From Jiella soli (GTDB lineage Bacteria; Pseudomonadota; Alphaproteobacteria; Rhizobiales; Rhizobiaceae), in assembly GCF_020615385.1 (NCBI RefSeq), contig NZ_JAJAVB010000039.1, positions 1 through 64,000 on the forward strand: DNA of 64,000 nucleotides, written 5' to 3'. Numbering within the stretch: position 1 is the stretch's first letter; the number at the start of each line of letters is the position of its first letter. The position numbers were made by a program, and so were the translations under genes. This document shows, piece after piece, positions 6,886-14,980 of the stretch. Under the pieces are notes generated by a model. That model ran no database searches. It saw only the letters and a list, made by a program, of their open reading frames with translations, and was not told the origin of the DNA.

Positions 6886-8388
6886 CTATTGCGGCCCGCC
6901 GGCGGCCCGGAAGGGGGCGAAGGCAGAACCGGTCTGGATCATGTCGAGCAGCCTGCCAGGGAGGATGCCGATGAGAACGACGAGTGCAAGAAGGGCCGCG
7001 AGCGGCCATATCTCGGCGGGCTTCAGATCCTGGAGCGCAGCGATCCCGGGCTTCGTCTCGCCGAAGAAGATCGTCTGGCCCATCATCAGGAAGAGCGCGG
7101 CTGTGACGATGAGGCCGATCAGCCCGATCGCAGCTACGAGCGGATAGACGCCGAAACTGCCGGCGAAGATCTGGAACTCGGCGACGAAGCCCGCGAGCCC
7201 CGGCAAGCCGAAGCTCGCGAAGGCGGCAAGAAAATAGGCCACCATCAAGAGCGGCGTCACACGGGCGAGACCGCCATAGCGCGACAGCTCATAGGTGCCG
7301 GTGCGGGTATAGAAGCTGCCGGCGATCAAGAACAGCGCGCCGGTGATGAGGCCGTGGGCGACCATCTCCGTCACCGCGCCGGACAGGGCGAGAGTCCGTA
7401 CGCTCTCGCTGCCGATCATCGCGCCGGCGGCGGCGATGCCGAGCACGGTATAGCCCATGTGATTGACCGAGGTGTAGGCGATGCGGCGCTTCAGGTTCGT
7501 CTGACCGAGCGCGACGAGCGAGCCCCAGAGGATCGCGACGAGGGCGACGAGCGCAAGCGGGAAGGCATAGGCGGCGAAGGTCTCGCGCATCATCTGGAAG
7601 GGAATGCGCACCATGCCATAGGTCCCCATCTTCAGAAGGACGCCCGCCAGGACGGCCGAGGCCGGTCCCGGCGCCTCCACATGGGCGAGCGGCAGCCAGG
7701 TGTGAAACGGCACCAGCGGCGTCTTGATGGCGAAACCGACGAGAAAGCCGAGGAGGATCAGGCTGGAGCGCAAGTCCGCTCCGCCGAGCGGCTGGGCGGC
7801 GATCAGCGCGCGCATGTCGAAGGTGAGCGTGCCGTTGGCGACAACGAGCCCGAGGATGGCGAGCAGGATCGCGAGCGAGCCGGCGAGCGTATAGACGAAG
7901 AATTTCAGCGCCGCGTACTCGGCCTTTTCGTGCCCCCAGCGGCCGATCAGAAAATACATGCCGACCAGCGTCAGGTCGAAGAAGACGTAGAAGACCAGGA
8001 GATCGAGCGTCAGGAAGAGGCCGAGCGAGACGCCCTGCAGGAACAGGAACCAGCCGTAATACTGTCGGGCCCGCCCCTTGGTCTCGGCGGGCCAGGCGAT
8101 GGCGCAGAGGAACAGGAGGCCGCTCATCAGGGAAATGGCGAGCGACATGCCGTCGACGCCCACCCGCCAGGCGACGCCGAGCGCGTCGATCCAGCCGATC
8201 TCGCTGACGGATTGGAAAGCGGCCGCCTCAGGGCCGGTGTCGAAGCCGATCCAAACGACGACCAGGCAGAGAAGCGACAGGGCCGACGCGCCGAGAGCGA
8301 CCGGACGGGCGCGATGCTTTCCTGCGTCTGGCCAGAGAAACAGTCCGAGCGCAGCGAGAAGCGGGATGAGGATCGAAAGCGTCAGCAT
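6886..8388 (-). CDS. nuoM: complex I-like antiporter subunit NuoM
   Basis: The 500-residue polytopic membrane protein is homologous to NuoM. Conserved features are FAIKTPLVPFHTWLP (Lys222), AHVEAPGPASAVLAG and LLKMGTYG (Lys253), which form the central proton path. The TM5 carboxylate is Asp138 in FYVFFDLTLVGMYF, where canonical NuoM has Glu in FFE. Asp may still work, but the change is notable because NuoN loses its equivalent residue. The start ATG follows the nuoL stop by 3 bases. The family is certain; the partner complex is not the usual NADH dehydrogenase. Confidence 0.93.
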   Translation of the reverse strand: MLTLSILIPLLAALGLFLWPDAGKHRARPVALGASALSLLCLVVVWIGFDTGPEAAAFQSVSEIGWIDALGVAWRVGVDGMSLAISLMSGLLFLCAIAWPAETKGRARQYYGWFLFLQGVSLGLFLTLDLLVFYVFFDLTLVGMYFLIGRWGHEKAEYAALKFFVYTLAGSLAILLAILGLVVANGTLTFDMRALIAAQPLGGADLRSSLILLGFLVGFAIKTPLVPFHTWLPLAHVEAPGPASAVLAGVLLKMGTYGMVRIPFQMMRETFAAYAFPLALVALVAILWGSLVALGQTNLKRRIAYTSVNHMGYTVLGIAAAGAMIGSESVRTLALSGAVTEMVAHGLITGALFLIAGSFYTRTGTYELSRYGGLARVTPLLMVAYFLAAFASFGLPGLAGFVAEFQIFAGSFGVYPLVAAIGLIGLIVTAALFLMMGQTIFFGETKPGIAALQDLKPAEIWPLAALLALVVLIGILPGRLLDMIQTGSAFAPFRAAGGPQ

Positions 8389-8391
8389 GGA

Positions 8392-10347
8392 TCAGGACAA
8401 ACTCATCAGCAGGAGTATGGCTGCGCCGGCGCCGAGCGTGGCGATGGCGTAATAATGGTGGGAAAGGCCGGTCTGAAGCCGCCTTGCGTCGCGGCCGCTC
8501 TGTCCGACGGTGAGCGCGAGGCCTTCGACGACGCCGTCGGTCAGCCATTCGCCGAAACGGCTCACCGCGCCAGACACCATGCCGACGAGGCCGGCAGTAC
8601 GGAAGACGAGGCTTTCCGCGCCCGCCTCGCCCCTCTGGCGCAGGATCCAGGAGGCGCCCCGTCCGCCCAGCGTCACGAGGCTAACCGCTCCGTCGATGAG
8701 CCGGTCGTCGAACTTGGCGGCCTCCCGGGAAAGCCGGAGCACGGGTTTGGTGATCGCGGTGTCGATCAAGAACAGCAGACCCAGCCAGCCGGCCGCCCCG
8801 GCCGCCGGTCCTTCCGCGCCGAGGTGCCGGTATTGCCGCGCAATCAGGGCCCCGGCGAGGAGGCCGATCCCGACAGCGATGAGGGAGAGGACAAGCGTCG
8901 CTACGCTCGCCTGAGGAAGCGCTGTTTGCAGCGCGTCCTCGACGACAGATCGGGCCGGTGGGAGCCATAGCAGCGAGGTCAGGAGGAGGAACAGGGCAAG
9001 CCCCGCCATCGCGCCGGTCTCGACCCGGAGGGCGCGGGTCTGCGGCAAGAGGGGCGCGGTTTCACCTTTCTCTTCGTCATCCTCGCTCCCGTCTTCGGGC
9101 TGGCCGAAGGCGGAAAGCTGGAAGCGGGCGGCATAGGCTGCGCTGAACGCTCCCGCGAGGATCACCACTCCGGCCGCCACGAAGCTCCAGTGTTCCGCCG
9201 CCGTCGCGACAGCCTCCTTGGTCCAGCCCCCGCCAAATGGCGGGACGCCCGCAAGCGAGAGGGCGCAGATCAGGGTCAAGAGCCCAGCCAGCGGCAGAGC
9301 GCGGCCGAGGCGCATGGCCGACAGGTCATAGCTGCCGGTCTTTTCGTGGGCGAGGCCGGCGGCGAGAAAGAGCTGCGCCTTGAAGGCCGCGTGAGCCACA
9401 AGATGCAGGAAGGCGACTCCCGGATAGCCCGCCCCGACCGCCACGAACATCAGCCCGTAATGGGCGGAGGTGGACGCGGCGAGAAGGCGCTTGGCGTGGG
9501 TCTGAAGGAGAGCGACGAGCCCGCCGGCAATGGCGGTCACGGCGCCAACGGCAATGATGGCTCCGGACAAGCCGGGTACGGTGGCGAGGAAGGGCTGGAG
9601 GCGCAGGAGGATGAAGGCCCCGGCGGCGACCATGGTCGCGGCATGGAGCAGCGCCGAGACCGAGGTCGGCCCCGCCATTGCCCGGAACAGCCAGGGCGCG
9701 AAAGGGATCTGGCCGGATTTCGAGGCGGCGGCAAGCAGCAGGCCGAAGCCCGCGACCGCGGCCGGGACGCCGCTCATGCCGGAGAGGCCGTCATAGGAAA
9801 ACGAGCCGGTTGCGGCAAAGACCGCCATGGCGGCAGCGAAGAGGCCGAGATCGCCGAAGCGCGTCGTCAGGAATGCGTAAAGGCCGGAGGCAACATTCTC
9901 TCGCGCGCGCCATTCATGGCCGATCAGCAGATAGGAGCAGACGCCGACCAGCTCCCAGCCCATCAGGAGCGTCAGGAAGTCGGCCGCGACGACCAGGAGT
10001 TCCATGCCGGCGACGAAGACGAGAAGGATGCCGAGAAGCCGGTGCAGTCCTTGGCTTTCCTCGTGGAAGGCGGCATAAGCGAGGACGGGCAGCGCGATCA
10101 GTGGCACGAGAACCGCCATCGCGCCGGCGAGCGGCGGCAGGGCGGCCGTCAGGCCGAGCGGTCCATGCCAGGCGAGTTGGCCTGTCCATCCACCCACCAC
10201 CCCGAGGCCCGCGACGAGCGCCGTCAGCGCCATGGCGGTAGCGGCAAGGCCGGTCAGCCAAAGGCGCTGGCGCCCGTCTTCTCCGCGCGGGGAGAAAGCC
10301 GCCGCGATGGCGAAGATGAGGGGCAAGAGCGGAAGAAGAAACGCCAT
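8392..10347 (-). CDS. nuoL: complex I-like antiporter subunit NuoL
   Basis: At 651 residues it has the usual NuoL length, leaving room for the lateral amphipathic helix after the antiporter core. Visible motifs are LLMGWELVGVCSYLLIG (Glu132), AASKSGQIPFAPWL (Lys210) and AGPTSVSALLHAATMVAAG. The canonical proton-path Glu and Lys are kept here, unlike in NuoM and NuoN. A charged loop near residue 430 (EDGSEDDEEKGE) is unusual. The start ATG lies 3 bases past the nuoK stop. It should form the distal pump unit of the membrane arm. Confidence 0.94.
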   Translation of the reverse strand: MAFLLPLLPLIFAIAAAFSPRGEDGRQRLWLTGLAATAMALTALVAGLGVVGGWTGQLAWHGPLGLTAALPPLAGAMAVLVPLIALPVLAYAAFHEESQGLHRLLGILLVFVAGMELLVVAADFLTLLMGWELVGVCSYLLIGHEWRARENVASGLYAFLTTRFGDLGLFAAAMAVFAATGSFSYDGLSGMSGVPAAVAGFGLLLAAASKSGQIPFAPWLFRAMAGPTSVSALLHAATMVAAGAFILLRLQPFLATVPGLSGAIIAVGAVTAIAGGLVALLQTHAKRLLAASTSAHYGLMFVAVGAGYPGVAFLHLVAHAAFKAQLFLAAGLAHEKTGSYDLSAMRLGRALPLAGLLTLICALSLAGVPPFGGGWTKEAVATAAEHWSFVAAGVVILAGAFSAAYAARFQLSAFGQPEDGSEDDEEKGETAPLLPQTRALRVETGAMAGLALFLLLTSLLWLPPARSVVEDALQTALPQASVATLVLSLIAVGIGLLAGALIARQYRHLGAEGPAAGAAGWLGLLFLIDTAITKPVLRLSREAAKFDDRLIDGAVSLVTLGGRGASWILRQRGEAGAESLVFRTAGLVGMVSGAVSRFGEWLTDGVVEGLALTVGQSGRDARRLQTGLSHHYYAIATLGAGAAILLLMSLS

Positions 10348-10350
10348 CGC

Positions 10351-10656
10351 TCAGTGCTTCATCGTCGCAAGGCTCTCGGTCACGTCGGCCTGCCGCTTGC
10401 GATAGACGGCCGTCACCAGGGCGAAGCCGATCGCCATGTCGACCGCCATCACCGCCATGATGATGATCGCCAGGAGTTGGCCTTCCGGCGCGCCGCCCAT
10501 CGTGTGCGCCCAGAGGCCGATCACGGCGAGAAGCCCGCCGTTCAGCATCAGTTCGAGGCCCATCATCAGCATGACGAAACTCTGCTGCGACAGGGCGCCG
10601 TAGAGGCCGATCCCGATCAGGGCCACGGCGACGATGAGAACACTGGTGAGCGTCAC
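10351..10656 (-). CDS. nuoK: complex I-like subunit NuoK
   Basis: The protein has 101 residues from GTG 10656, the normal NuoK length, with three predicted helices. GTG is chosen over an upstream ATG because the extension (RAAVAIITITRRDRP) overlaps the nuoJ 3' end and has no NuoK counterpart, and because GAAGGGACC precedes the GTG. The membrane glutamate of helix 2 is kept in MLMMGLELMLNGGLLAV. A second acidic position near helix 3 reads AVDMAIG instead of the common AxEAAIG. It lies 13 bases downstream of nuoJ. Confidence 0.9.
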   Translation of the reverse strand: MTLTSVLIVAVALIGIGLYGALSQQSFVMLMMGLELMLNGGLLAVIGLWAHTMGGAPEGQLLAIIIMAVMAVDMAIGFALVTAVYRKRQADVTESLATMKH

Positions 10657-10669
10657 GGGTCGGTCCCTT

Positions 10670-11272
10670 CTAGTGATGGTGATGATGGCCACCGCCGCCC
10701 TCATCGGGCTGGCGTCCGGCGGGTTCGCCGTCCGGCTCGAGGCCGGGCGGCATGGAGCCCTGATCGGCCATCCCGAAGCGGCCGGAGCGGGCGGAGAGGA
10801 TGACAGAGCCGATCATCGTGGCGAGCAGCGTCACCCCTGCTGTCTCGAAGATCAACATGGACGAGCCCAAAAGCTCGATGCCGAGATCGCGGACCACCGG
10901 CGCGGCCGGGTCGACGGGGTTCTCGGGAAAGTGCGTGAACAGGATCGCGGTGGTCAGCCCGGCGAAGGCGAGGACGCCGGCGACGATCGAGAAGCGGTGC
11001 TGATGTACCATCATCATCGGGTTGAGACCGGCCGGGTTCATCATGAACATGACCATGAAGAGGGCCATGACCATCATCTCGACCGCCATCATGAAGACGG
11101 TGGCGACGCCGATATAGGGTGCGGCGAGCATGACGATGATCAGCCCGACCGCGACGAATGAGAGCAGCAGGAGGAAGGACGCCCGCACCATGGAATCGGT
11201 GGCGAAAACCCGCCATCCGGCGACGATCGCAACGGCCGACAAGGCGAAGAAGATGAGATCGTTCAGGCCCAT
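10670..11272 (-). CDS. nuoJ: complex I-like subunit NuoJ with His tail
   Basis: The 200-residue protein has five predicted helices and is homologous to NuoJ. The helix-3 region, where canonical NuoJ has YVGAVMVLF, reads MAVEMMVMALFMVMFMM, putting a Glu and many Met in the bilayer. The C-terminus (residues about 165-200) is hydrophilic and ends in GGGGHHHHH, a natural five-His tail. The nuoJ start overlaps the nuoH stop by 10 bases (11263-11272). The family is clear from position and hydropathy, but the sequence is strongly diverged at the proposed conformational-coupling helix. Confidence 0.88.
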   Translation of the reverse strand: MGLNDLIFFALSAVAIVAGWRVFATDSMVRASFLLLLSFVAVGLIIVMLAAPYIGVATVFMMAVEMMVMALFMVMFMMNPAGLNPMMMVHQHRFSIVAGVLAFAGLTTAILFTHFPENPVDPAAPVVRDLGIELLGSSMLIFETAGVTLLATMIGSVILSARSGRFGMADQGSMPPGLEPDGEPAGRQPDEGGGGHHHHH

Positions 11273-12183
11273 AGAAGCAACTCCACACCGACCGCGAGAA
11301 GCATGAGGAAAGAGAGCGGCAGGAGCATCGTCCAGATCACGCCCATCACGCGCGCCGGTGGCAGGCGGGCGAAGACACTACCGGCGCCAACGAGCATCAG
11401 AAGGACCAATGCCGTCTTGAGGGCCAGCCAGACGAAGCCCGGCAGGAGCGGACCGAGATAGCCGCCGAGAAAGGCCGTCGCCGTCACGGCCGAGACCGAG
11501 ACGAGCATGGTGAGCCGCGCGATGCGCCAGGCGAGCAGTGCCGGGCCGGAAACATCCGCCGTTACGCCGCCTGCCAGGTCTTGCGGGCTGGCATAGTCGA
11601 AGGGGCCACGCAGGCTGATCGCAAGGCCGAGCATCAGAAAGAGGATCAGCCCCGCCGGCTGACGCACGACGTTCCAGACCGTGCGCTGTGCCTCGACAAT
11701 CTCGGTAAAGCCGAGAGATTCAGCAGGCAGGGCCGCACCGATCAGCACGAACATGGACAGAAGCATCCCCGGCAGGGCAATCGCCACGTAGCGGTAGGCG
11801 CCAATCAACGGCAACGGTGCGTTCGCCGACCAGCCGAACATGAAGACGGCCACGATGGTCAGCGCCTCGCAGCTTCCCCAGACGACGATGCCGACATCGC
11901 TCGGGATCGCAACGAGATTTGGACCGAAAGGCACGACGGCGAGGCCGATGATCGCGAGCGCCAGATAGAGCGCCGGTGCAAGACCCCAGAGAAGAGCGTC
12001 CGGTGCTTCGGTGCGGACGCGCTGGGCCGTCAGAAGCCGCGCGGCATCGGCGACGGCAAGGCGCCAGGACGGCGCATTCCGCCCGGCGAGGAGTGCCGGA
12101 ACGGCCCGATCGGCGAGTGCCGCGCCGGCAAACCCGATCGACAGGAAGAGGATCAGTAGAAGGGCGGCAAGGAGCGTCGTCAT
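11263..12183 (-). CDS. nuoH: diverged complex I-like subunit NuoH
   Basis: At 306 residues it is shorter than usual NuoH (about 325-350) and has about eight helices. Recognisable blocks are LLAGRNAPS (from RRGPN), FMFGWSANAPLPLIGAYR (canonical GWxSNxKYxLLGxLR) and RGPFDYASPQDLAGG (canonical RAPFDLPExExELVAG). The glutamate after the GWSxN block (canonical SYE) is not seen (ALPGM instead), and the acidic E-x-E of the quinone-side loop is lost. These residues line the quinone chamber and E-channel in canonical complex I, so quinone chemistry is doubtful. It overlaps the upstream gene by 4 bases. Confidence 0.88.
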   Translation of the reverse strand: MTTLLAALLLILFLSIGFAGAALADRAVPALLAGRNAPSWRLAVADAARLLTAQRVRTEAPDALLWGLAPALYLALAIIGLAVVPFGPNLVAIPSDVGIVVWGSCEALTIVAVFMFGWSANAPLPLIGAYRYVAIALPGMLLSMFVLIGAALPAESLGFTEIVEAQRTVWNVVRQPAGLILFLMLGLAISLRGPFDYASPQDLAGGVTADVSGPALLAWRIARLTMLVSVSAVTATAFLGGYLGPLLPGFVWLALKTALVLLMLVGAGSVFARLPPARVMGVIWTMLLPLSFLMLLAVGVELLLWA

Positions 12184-13397
12184 GCGCTGCCTCCATGGCC
12201 GTGATGATGATGGCCATCATGTTCGCCGCGAGACTTTTGCCCGTCATGGCCTGCACGATCGCCCTGCCCCTGATGCCCACCATGCTCGTGGTGATCATGC
12301 TTCGGGTGCATGTGACCACCCTCATGCTCGTCGCGACCGCCCTCCTCCTCCTCCTTTTCGTCGCTGAGTGCGGCCAGCGCCGCCAGGGTGACGTTGTCGA
12401 AGCTGTTGAGGAGAAGCAAGGCTTCGGTCCATTCGAGACCGGGCAGAAGCGAGGAGAGGTGATCAGTGTCCGCCGCGACAGGCGGCCTCGCGGCAGCCCT
12501 TCCGTCCGATGCCGCGACGAGATCGAGAAAACGCGCCCGCACATCCGTCCCGCCCATGGCGCCGAGGCCCGGCGGGATGGCGAGCGGCGCGCCCGACCAG
12601 CGGATCGCGCGCTCGAAACTGCCCCTTGCCTTCGATGACGGATCACCCGCCGCCGTGAGCCGCGCACGAAGGGCTAACGCAGACAGGCCGAGGAGATCGA
12701 GAAGCCGCGCCAGCCGCAGCAGAGACGCGCTTTCAACGTCATCCACCGCTTGCGCCAATGGCGGCCGCAACACCGCGGCCGATTGAATCATGTCGCCCTG
12801 AAGCGTCATTTCCAGCAATAGACCCGGCGGAAACATTGGCAGGAAAGGACCGAAGCGCGCCGTATAGGCGTCGAGCGCGAGGCCGTCCCGCAGATCGTCC
12901 GCTGTCATCGCCATCGGTCGGCCATAGGGCGTGCCGCCCATCATGCCCTTGCCGCCCTGACCGTGGGGGCCGATGCCCTCCCAGGGGTTGGCCGGCTCGT
13001 CCTTCAAAAGATCCGCCTCGCTGTCCCGCTCGCCCTCGACCAGTTCGCGCCAGAGCAGGGTGAGACGGTCAATCGCCGCCTCGACCACACGGCTTGGGTC
13101 CACAGCATGCGCGCCTGTCACCAGACGTTCCGCATCCCCCAGCGCTTCGCCGACTTCGGCATCCCAGAGCAGCGTCGCGCGCGGATGCGGCATCTGGTCG
13201 TGCAGGCGACGCAGGTCTTCCCGGTCTTCGAGCCGCATTGGCCCGGCGATGAACAGGATGGCAGCATGGCGCGGGGTTGCAACGCGCTCCAGGCGGGAGT
13301 CCGTAAACAGAAGGTCCAGACGGTCCCGCATCGCCTCGCCGGCCGCGGCGAAAACCGGCGCAGGCGCCTCGCGCGCAAACCCCCGAAGCGCGTTCAC
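12180..13397 (-). CDS. cysteine-free NuoB/NuoD-like fusion with His-rich tail
   Basis: The protein has 405 residues from GTG 13397, whose GTGA overlaps the nuoA stop. Residues about 10-115 follow NuoB in outline (ATPRHAAILFIAGPM, RRLHDQMPHPRA), but all cysteines that bind cluster N2 are gone; the protein has no Cys at all. Residues about 180-300 resemble a shortened NuoD (GPFLPMFPPGLLLEMTLQGD, TDVRARFLDLV). A Gly/Met segment (GQGGKGMMGGTPYGRPMAMT) joins them. Residues 357-405 form a tail with 15 His. It occupies the NuoB-C-D position, so it probably caps the membrane arm, but it cannot carry electrons through N2. The NuoB/D relation is inferred by eye. Confidence 0.75.
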   Translation of the reverse strand: MNALRGFAREAPAPVFAAAGEAMRDRLDLLFTDSRLERVATPRHAAILFIAGPMRLEDREDLRRLHDQMPHPRATLLWDAEVGEALGDAERLVTGAHAVDPSRVVEAAIDRLTLLWRELVEGERDSEADLLKDEPANPWEGIGPHGQGGKGMMGGTPYGRPMAMTADDLRDGLALDAYTARFGPFLPMFPPGLLLEMTLQGDMIQSAAVLRPPLAQAVDDVESASLLRLARLLDLLGLSALALRARLTAAGDPSSKARGSFERAIRWSGAPLAIPPGLGAMGGTDVRARFLDLVAASDGRAAARPPVAADTDHLSSLLPGLEWTEALLLLNSFDNVTLAALAALSDEKEEEEGGRDEHEGGHMHPKHDHHEHGGHQGQGDRAGHDGQKSRGEHDGHHHHGHGGSA

Positions 13398-13738
13398 TGC
13401 CACCGGAACAGGCCCTCGCGCCAGGCATAGACGATGCCGATGGAAAGGATCGCGAGGAACATCCCCATTTCCATCATCGCCTTGCCGCCCTCCTCGACGA
13501 AGACGACCGCCCAGGGATACATGAACATCATCTCCATCTCGAAGGCGATGAAGAGCAGCGTCATGGAATAGTAGCGCACATGGTAACGCTGCCAGGCGTG
13601 CGTGTCGGGCGTGCCTCCGCCGAGAAACGGAAGCTGCTGGGGCGCCGTTGCGCGATCCTGCCCGACCCAGCGCATGAGGGGAAGGATCGCGATGATCGAG
13701 ACCGCCGAAACGACCAGGATTTTCGTCACCAGCTCCAC
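13394..13738 (-). CDS. nuoA: complex I-like subunit NuoA
   Basis: The protein has 114 residues from GTG 13738, chosen because GAGGGAG lies 6 bases upstream; in-frame starts at 13753 and 13777 add 5 or 13 residues. It has three predicted helices. The matching signature is RYHVRYYSMTLLFIAFEMEMMFMYPWAV (quoted in part: LLFIAFEMEMMFMYPWAV), equal to the canonical FDVExxFLYPWA block. The helix 1-2 loop, where canonical NuoA has YECG with a conserved Cys near the quinone site, reads LPFLGGGTP. It is the first gene of the eight-gene operon; a promoter is expected in 13740-14041. Confidence 0.88.
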   Translation of the reverse strand: MELVTKILVVSAVSIIAILPLMRWVGQDRATAPQQLPFLGGGTPDTHAWQRYHVRYYSMTLLFIAFEMEMMFMYPWAVVFVEEGGKAMMEMGMFLAILSIGIVYAWREGLFRWQ

Positions 13739-14041
13739 GGCGCACTCCCTCACATTGCCCCCTGTGGCAAGATCCAATCAATAAAGCGCGGTGACGCGGC
13801 TTCAACCGCAAAGCCGGGCCCGGAGCCGACGGCCGGCGTGCGCAGCGCATCTCCAAAAACGTTCAAGTTTTTGAATGTGTTGCGATCTGTCGGATCGTCA
13901 GCCGGCTGCATTCTTTGCTGATCGTCCACCAGCGGACTCGGAATGAGAGAGCTGACCCGGCGTAGGAGGCGTAGGATCTGCCGCCGAGACGGAAGTGGAC
14001 GGCTTGCCAGTCGCTGCGCGTTTCGGCCGCTCCGCCGGCGG
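13739..14041. promoter_or_regulatory. probable promoter region of the complex I-like operon
   Basis: These 303 bases contain no convincing gene. Two inverted repeats stand out. TTGCC (13755-13759) and GGCAA (13766-13770) lie just upstream of the nuoA start. TTCAA (13862-13866) and TTGAA (13871-13875) are separated by four bases. Either could be an operator. The outer repeat resembles but does not match the FNR/FixK box TTGAT-N4-ATCAA. The expected -35/-10 elements could not be fixed with confidence. Confidence 0.35.
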
Positions 14042-14455
14042 TCAGAAGATGCCATTGGCCTTTTGCACTTCGCGCACGTAGGCGACGATATCCTGGACTT
14101 GGCGGGGCGTGATGCCCTCGACCGGCGGCATGTTTCCGAATTGCCAGTGATGGGCCCGCGCTCCTTGCATCGCCGCGATCAGGAAAGCCTGGTCACCATG
14201 GTGGTTCGGCTCGTAGATCCCGTGGATCAGCGGCGGCCCTTGGTCGGTGCCGCCGCCGTTCGCGCCGTGGCAGGCGGCGCAACTTTCGGCGAACAGCTTC
14301 TGGCCATGCGACGCCTGGGCCGAAAGCTCCGGCACGGTCACGTCGACGATTTGATCCGCCGCGCCCGGACGTGGGGAAGTCGCTCTCCAGACCATGAACA
14401 CGCCGATCGCCATGATAGCGATGAGCGTCAGACCTTTGGTTTTCGTCATCTTCAT
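14042..14455 (-). CDS. membrane-anchored cytochrome c
   Basis: The protein has 137 residues. An N-terminal membrane segment (KGLTLIAIMAIGVFMVW) keeps it at the periplasmic face. A single class-I heme site CAACH follows at about residue 60, and the likely axial Met is in GNMPPVEG. The usual C-terminal helix QVQDIVAYVREVQ is present. ATG 14455 is chosen over longer frames because AAGGAA lies upstream and the membrane segment then sits at the N-terminus. It may shuttle electrons in the copper-handling locus or serve the neighbouring complex I-like operon; nothing in the sequence decides. Confidence 0.88.
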   Translation of the reverse strand: MKMTKTKGLTLIAIMAIGVFMVWRATSPRPGAADQIVDVTVPELSAQASHGQKLFAESCAACHGANGGGTDQGPPLIHGIYEPNHHGDQAFLIAAMQGARAHHWQFGNMPPVEGITPRQVQDIVAYVREVQKANGIF

Positions 14456-14671
14456 CCTTCGATTCCTTTTTTGGGACGGGTGGGCGAACGGTTTGCGGCG
14501 GTTCGCAAGCACTGCCGCATCGGGCCGACCACCGATCGCCGGCCAGCGCGAACCAAGCTGATCACTCCGCACGGCGAATGCGCAAAGACCGGCACCCCTC
14601 CTCCGTCAGTCCAGTCGGCGCCCGACCTCAGACACCGACCCTTTTTCACCCGCCGTCGGCTGGCTGAAGCG

Positions 14672-14956
14672 TCACTTCATATCGGGGACGGTCAGCTTGC
14701 CGCGCAGGCGCTCGGCGACGAATTGGAACGTCTTGCCTTCCTTGACTTTCTCCCGCATCGCCGGGTCGGCGACGGAGAAGACCATCGTCATCGCCAGCAT
14801 GTCGAGATTGGTCAGTTCCTCGTGCTTGATGGTCAGCTACTTGCCTTTGGTGTCGACCTTCTGGACGACGCCCTTGGTGAATTCGGCGGCCGAGACCGCG
14901 GACAGGGCACCGAGCGAGAGAGCGGCGGCGAGCGAAATGCGAATGAACGACTTCAT
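14672..14956 (-). pseudogene. cusF: CusF-like copper-binding protein with internal TAG
   Basis: Read through, the frame encodes 94 residues: a signal peptide (MKSFIRISLAAALSLGALSA to SAA), then FTKGVVQKVDTKGK, a TAG at codon 40 (14839-14837), then LTIKHEELTNLDMLAMTMVF and a normal end at TGA 14672. The MxMxF group and the His in IKHEE match the copper ligands of CusF, the periplasmic metallochaperone. The stop replaces what is normally a Lys or Gln before LTI. It is either a null mutation, suppressed, or a base-call error; both halves are otherwise intact. Confidence 0.8.
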
Positions 14957-14980
14957 GGTCTTGTCCTTGATTGGTTCGGT

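Noticed and set aside
6703-8970. 755-residue plus-strand open frame opposite nuoM/nuoN/nuoL
   Set aside because: It is rich in Glu, Arg, His and Asp with no recognisable domain and lies antisense to strongly conserved membrane-protein genes; a codon-bias shadow.
13398-13856. N-terminal extension of the NuoB/D-like protein through nuoA
   Set aside because: The extension is a frame-shifted image of nuoA; GTG 13397 with its GTGA overlap is the consistent start.
13862-13875. FNR/FixK box upstream of nuoA
   Set aside because: TTCAA-N4-TTGAA does not have the TTGAT-N4-ATCAA order; kept only as an unnamed inverted repeat.
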